From Chloroflexi bacterium UBA6077 (GTDB lineage Bacteria > Chloroflexota > UBA6077), in contig DIXP01000017.1 of assembly GCA_002436065.1 (NCBI GenBank), positions 1 through 24,092 on the forward strand: a stretch of 24,092 nt of DNA, in the 5' to 3' direction. A program made the translations under genes and the position numbers. The notes below the pieces were generated by a model, which had not been told where the DNA came from, made no database searches, and saw nothing but the letters and a program-made list of their open reading frames with translations. Positions 21,501 to 24,092 of this stretch are shown here, one piece after another. Position 1 is the stretch's first letter, and every line of letters begins with the position of its first letter.

Positions 21501-22631
21501 CTATGACGACATGACCTCTTCGATCGGTCGATAGTCGAAATCGAAGCCGTAGTGCCGCGGCCCCGTTGCCGCCAGCCCCTCTGCCGTGCGATACCAAGGC
21601 GCAGCCGCGCCCAACACGGCGACGGGCATTCCGGGTTCGAGGATCGTGTTGGTCAGCGGCTGGCCGTCGTCCGACCTTAGCACGCAGATCAGGTCAGGAC
21701 TGGTCACCAGAGGCTGATCGTCCAGCCAAGCAATGTGGGTCTCGTTCTTGTACCAGATCTTGAGGCTGTGACCCGATTGCTCTCCCGTTCCCTCTATCGA
21801 CGCGGTCCCATACATATAGCCCTCGCGGCTCTCCCAATCCTTGGAGCTCACACTGCCTCGGAACAGCACCCACCCCTCCAGAGCGCTCGCGGCCGCCGCC
21901 ACCGGATCTTCCCTATTGGTGCGAGCCTCCCTAATCGCCCGCCCAATGCGAAGCGACCTGCTCACGGTCCCCGGCACGATCCACTGCTTCAACTCAGCAC
22001 CAGTCAGCAAGAACCCCGCGTAGTTGCACGGCACGAAGATGTCCGGCAGTTTCGTAACGATGCTCAGGGCCTTGCCGAAACGCTCCGCTACGTCCAGGTT
22101 CACCGTCTTCTTCATGATGATGACGTTGCCCCACGGGTCCACCATCACCGCCGGACAGTAGGGCTTGCCTTGCAGCGCTGGGGTGGACTGCGCCGACTCC
22201 GGCACGGCCCTTCCGGCACAGTCTCCATCAGGGAATATCAGACCCAGCCGAGTCGCGGCGTGCAGGGGACCAGTGGTGTTGCCGGCACCTGTCTCGAAGG
22301 CTACGATGCCCGAGATCTTCAGGCCGGTGTACCTTTCGAGCTCCTCGAGCGCCTCAATCATCGGCCACTCGACGACCTGGGGACCATACGCGGGGTAAGG
22401 GGTACTGCCTGATCGAGGGGCTGTCGACCCCATTCCGAAGGTGGAGCAGAACCAAGCATCGTCCGGTATGGACGACACATCACTAACTTGGATCTCTCCT
22501 ACCTTCTCGATGGCGTCCTGGAGATAGGCCTCGCCCAGTTCCGGGCGGCCACCGCCACCGGTGCCAAGCAGCGTGAGCCCAACGACCAGGTCATGTGCAT
22601 CAACTTCATTCCGAATCGAGAACGCTGGCAT
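21501..22631 (-). CDS. DUF917 family protein (S-methyl-thiohydantoin desulfurase-like), copy 2
   Basis: First gene of the nine-gene minus-strand operon: a 376-residue DUF917 protein. It shares the family's N-terminal LLGTGGGGRPE (21-31), a central ETGAGNTTGP (114-123), FPDGDCAGRAVPE (133-145) and C-terminal GPRHYGFDFDYRPIEEVM with the copy at 16253-17374. Between motifs the two are well diverged, so this is not a recent tandem duplication. The conserved glycine-rich loop suggests a nucleotide or substrate phosphate/carboxylate site, but the mechanism is not known to me. ATG 22631 has gggaag about 6 nt upstream. The binding-protein gene follows after 52 nt. A palindrome lies 23-37 bp upstream of the start and could be an operator for the divergent LysR protein. 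Confidence 0.88.
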   Translation of the reverse strand: MPAFSIRNEVDAHDLVVGLTLLGTGGGGRPELGEAYLQDAIEKVGEIQVSDVSSIPDDAWFCSTFGMGSTAPRSGSTPYPAYGPQVVEWPMIEALEELERYTGLKISGIVAFETGAGNTTGPLHAATRLGLIFPDGDCAGRAVPESAQSTPALQGKPYCPAVMVDPWGNVIIMKKTVNLDVAERFGKALSIVTKLPDIFVPCNYAGFLLTGAELKQWIVPGTVSRSLRIGRAIREARTNREDPVAAAASALEGWVLFRGSVSSKDWESREGYMYGTASIEGTGEQSGHSLKIWYKNETHIAWLDDQPLVTSPDLICVLRSDDGQPLTNTILEPGMPVAVLGAAAPWYRTAEGLAATGPRHYGFDFDYRPIEEVMSS

Positions 22632-22958
22632 GTGACTTCCCGCCTTTCGCTGATGATGAGACTCATCACGGGCGGGCCGGCCTGCATGATTGGGGAATTG
22701 TTCGCTCGGCAGGCTCAGCCTGCTGATCGTGATTGGCCTTGTTGCGTAACTTCAACACAGCACCACCTGCTCATCAAGGCCCACTTCCCTGACGCTTTGT
22801 TCGGGCATGCCTAACACTTGTGCGGCCCTGCCGTTACCCAACATGCGCTGGCTGTCGCTTCCGCCCGATGCTACAATGGCCTTGAGGATCGCCACTGCGT
22901 ACATCTGGTGTCCACGTTACTCGGAGCTCCATAAACCCACAGGAATCGGCCGTTGTCG
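22632..22958. promoter_or_regulatory. Divergent control region between DUF917 operon and LysR gene
   Basis: No gene is seen. Two perfect 7-1-7 palindromes are present: tgatgagactcatca (22654-22668) and gcaggctcagcctgc (22709-22723). Either could be a LysR binding site. A -10-like TACAAT (22872-22877) faces the LysR gene, but its -35 is poor. For the minus-strand operon no clear -35/-10 pair stands out. Confidence 0.45.
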
Positions 22959-23846
22959 ATGCAACTCCACCAGCTTCGTTACGCTCTGGCCGTCGCGAGG
23001 GAGCGCAGCTTTCGTCGAGCAGCCGAATCGATTCCCGTGTCGGTCGCATCCGTGAGTGAGGCCGTCAAGGCCCTGGAAACCGAACTGGGAGTCACTCTCT
23101 TCGTGCGCACCATGCGGTCCGTACGCCCCACAAGCGCAGGCCTGCTCTTCATCGAGCAGGCCTCGAAAGTACTATCTGACCTGGATGCGATGCAGACGCA
23201 ACTGGCAGCTTACCGGGGCGTGCTCGGTTCCGTCATCCTCGGCGCCCCAACCAACGTTCATTTCATCAACCTTACGGTCTTCATCGCCGGTTTCTGCCGC
23301 GCCCACCCAGGCATCCAACTCCATCTGGTCGAGGCTCCGAGCAGGCAGCTCGTTCAATCGCTCCGGTCGCGCGAGATCGATATCGCGTTCGTCACCGGCC
23401 CGCAGGATTGGCTTCCCACCGATATCGTCGGCGAGGAACTCCGACGCGATGAGACCGTCGTGGCACTCGCACCCAGCAACCCTCTGGCCAACCGCGGCGT
23501 GGTCTCTCTGTCAGACCTCGCGGATATGCCGATGATTGCCTTTCCCCCAGGATATGCGCATCGCGAAATAGCGAACGAACTCTCCGAGCGAACGGACTTC
23601 AGGCCGCGAATCGCCTTCGAAACCTCGGTCACCAACATCCTCTGCGGTCTTGTCCGGGCCGATCTAGGTTTCGCGTTGCTTCCCCTATACAGGGCTATCG
23701 CGAACAGCCTCTCGTTCGTGAGATGCGTCCCAACACCTGTGGGTAGAGTCATGCATCTAGTCTGGCTCAAGGACAGGCAAATCCCCCCAGAAGCTGCCCT
23801 CCTCCGTGATGAGATTCTGAGAGTGGCTGATTGGATATCCAAGTAG
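22959..23846 (+). CDS. LysR-family transcriptional regulator
   Basis: A LysR-type regulator, 295 residues. The N-terminal winged HTH (about 1-60) reads MQLHQLRYALAVARERSFRRAAE then SVASVSEAVKALETELGVTLF, the usual LysR recognition helix. A linker helix leads to an effector-binding domain (about 88-290; LGAPTNVHFINLTVFIAGFC, then DIAFVTG). ATG 22959 fits the family N-terminus; TTG 22953 is nearer to the weak site aggaa. The gene is transcribed away from the DUF917/ABC operon with a shared 327-bp region, the classic layout for a LysR protein that senses a substrate or intermediate and activates the neighbouring catabolic operon. Residue-level specificity cannot be read. Confidence 0.92.
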   Translation: MQLHQLRYALAVARERSFRRAAESIPVSVASVSEAVKALETELGVTLFVRTMRSVRPTSAGLLFIEQASKVLSDLDAMQTQLAAYRGVLGSVILGAPTNVHFINLTVFIAGFCRAHPGIQLHLVEAPSRQLVQSLRSREIDIAFVTGPQDWLPTDIVGEELRRDETVVALAPSNPLANRGVVSLSDLADMPMIAFPPGYAHREIANELSERTDFRPRIAFETSVTNILCGLVRADLGFALLPLYRAIANSLSFVRCVPTPVGRVMHLVWLKDRQIPPEAALLRDEILRVADWISK

Positions 23847-23855
23847 ATCAACAGG

Positions 23856-23904
23856 AGCAACCCCAAAGCTCGGGGTGTGTTGCGCCGTTGGGACGGGGGT
23901 TGCT
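23856..23904 (+). terminator. Terminator-like hairpin after LysR gene
   Basis: agcaacccc (23856-23864) pairs with ggggttgct (23896-23904), followed by ttctg. A second pairing option inside (cccc aaagct cgggg, 23861-23875) gives a compact hairpin. It lies 10 nt after the LysR stop. Confidence 0.5.
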
Positions 23905-23924
23905 TTCTGCGGCAGCTTCCAGGG

Positions 23925-24018
23925 GCTGATTCCGCGATCTGCCGACGAAGCGCCTCGATCATGCGGGTTATCCCCTCTTCCAGGGAGATCCCCAGCTCGA
24001 AGCCGGCCAGCCGTTTGA
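23925..24018 (-). pseudogene. NAD-dependent epimerase/dehydratase C-terminal remnant
   Basis: On the minus strand the frame reads KRLAGFELGISLEEGITRMI then EALRRQIAE. This resembles the C-terminal tail of extended short-chain dehydrogenases such as UDP-glucose 4-epimerase (typically LGFEPRVSLEEGLRRTVEWFRR). Only about 30 residues remain. The frame has lost its own stop and runs on into antisense of the LysR gene. Upstream in its direction the homology ends exactly at the MITE end at 24019, so the element marks the break. Anything further upstream is outside the window. Confidence 0.45.
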
Positions 24019-24092
24019 CTGAGATTGCGCCATAAGAGTAGGCAGGTCTGACAAGGACAATGGCAACCGTCATTCCCGCGGATGCGGGAATC
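24019..24092. mobile_element. Second MITE copy, partial (runs off window)
   Basis: Starts with ctgagattgcgccat (24019-24033), 13 of 15 identical to the left terminal repeat of the element at 3457-3603. It continues with aagagtaggcag and ctgacaaggacaatgg, about 90 percent identical to 3457-3516. It then diverges into a cattcccgc/gcgggaat hairpin near 24073-24090. The right end lies outside the window, so neither its length nor its target duplication can be checked. Confidence 0.7.

Overview
The window is bacterial, GC-rich DNA with strong AGGAGG-type ribosome binding sites, frequent GTG/TTG starts and tightly packed operons. Gene content (PPi-type phosphofructokinase, MalT-like regulator, TctC lipoprotein, DUF917/DUF1177/AroM proteins) and 'cgtcat-gcccgc' REP-like repeats would fit a free-living Chloroflexota or a similar soil or marine heterotroph. 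No rRNA or conserved marker gene is present, so this placement is inference.

Layout. 1-507: non-coding, with a long hairpin, a promoter-like site and four 11-bp phased repeats ahead of the first gene. 508-2682 (+): phosphofructokinase and class II fructose-bisphosphate aldolase, a small glycolytic pair. 2683-3751: about 1 kb of decayed DNA with a truncated alcohol dehydrogenase start, several repeats and a complete MITE-like element with target-site duplication. 3752-5260 (+): sodium:solute symporter. 5261-5865: remnant of an RraA-like gene (-). 5866-8700 (-): large MalT/LuxR-type ATPase regulator, divergent from 9124-13739 (+): E1 alpha, E1 beta, a TctC-type substrate-binding lipoprotein, and E2 of a 2-oxoacid/acetoin dehydrogenase complex. 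The divergent gap holds two palindromes at exactly 44-bp spacing, a likely operator pair. 13740-13925: a frameshifted 84-bp copy of the symporter gene and a convergent hairpin.

13926-22631 (-): a nine-gene operon. In transcription order it encodes DUF917, a Tat-lipoprotein substrate-binding protein, an ABC ATPase, two permeases (PotABCD type), a second DUF917, an Asp/Glu/hydantoin-type racemase, DUF1177 and AroM. Spacings are 52, 95, 45, -1, 74, 32, 13 and 11 nt. A LysR regulator (22959-23846, +) is divergent from it. This operon is the best candidate for an undescribed system: uptake of a small nitrogenous compound followed by conversion by five enzymes whose families are poorly characterised. 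DUF917 is, as I recall, now linked in Pfam to S-methyl-thiohydantoin desulfurase, and with the racemase this suggests a hydantoin- or thiohydantoin-like substrate. The substrate is inference only.

23847-24092: terminator, an epimerase C-terminal remnant, and the start of a second MITE copy that runs off the window. The whole window reads as catabolic and uptake modules, each with its own regulator, separated by mobile-element scars and gene remnants.
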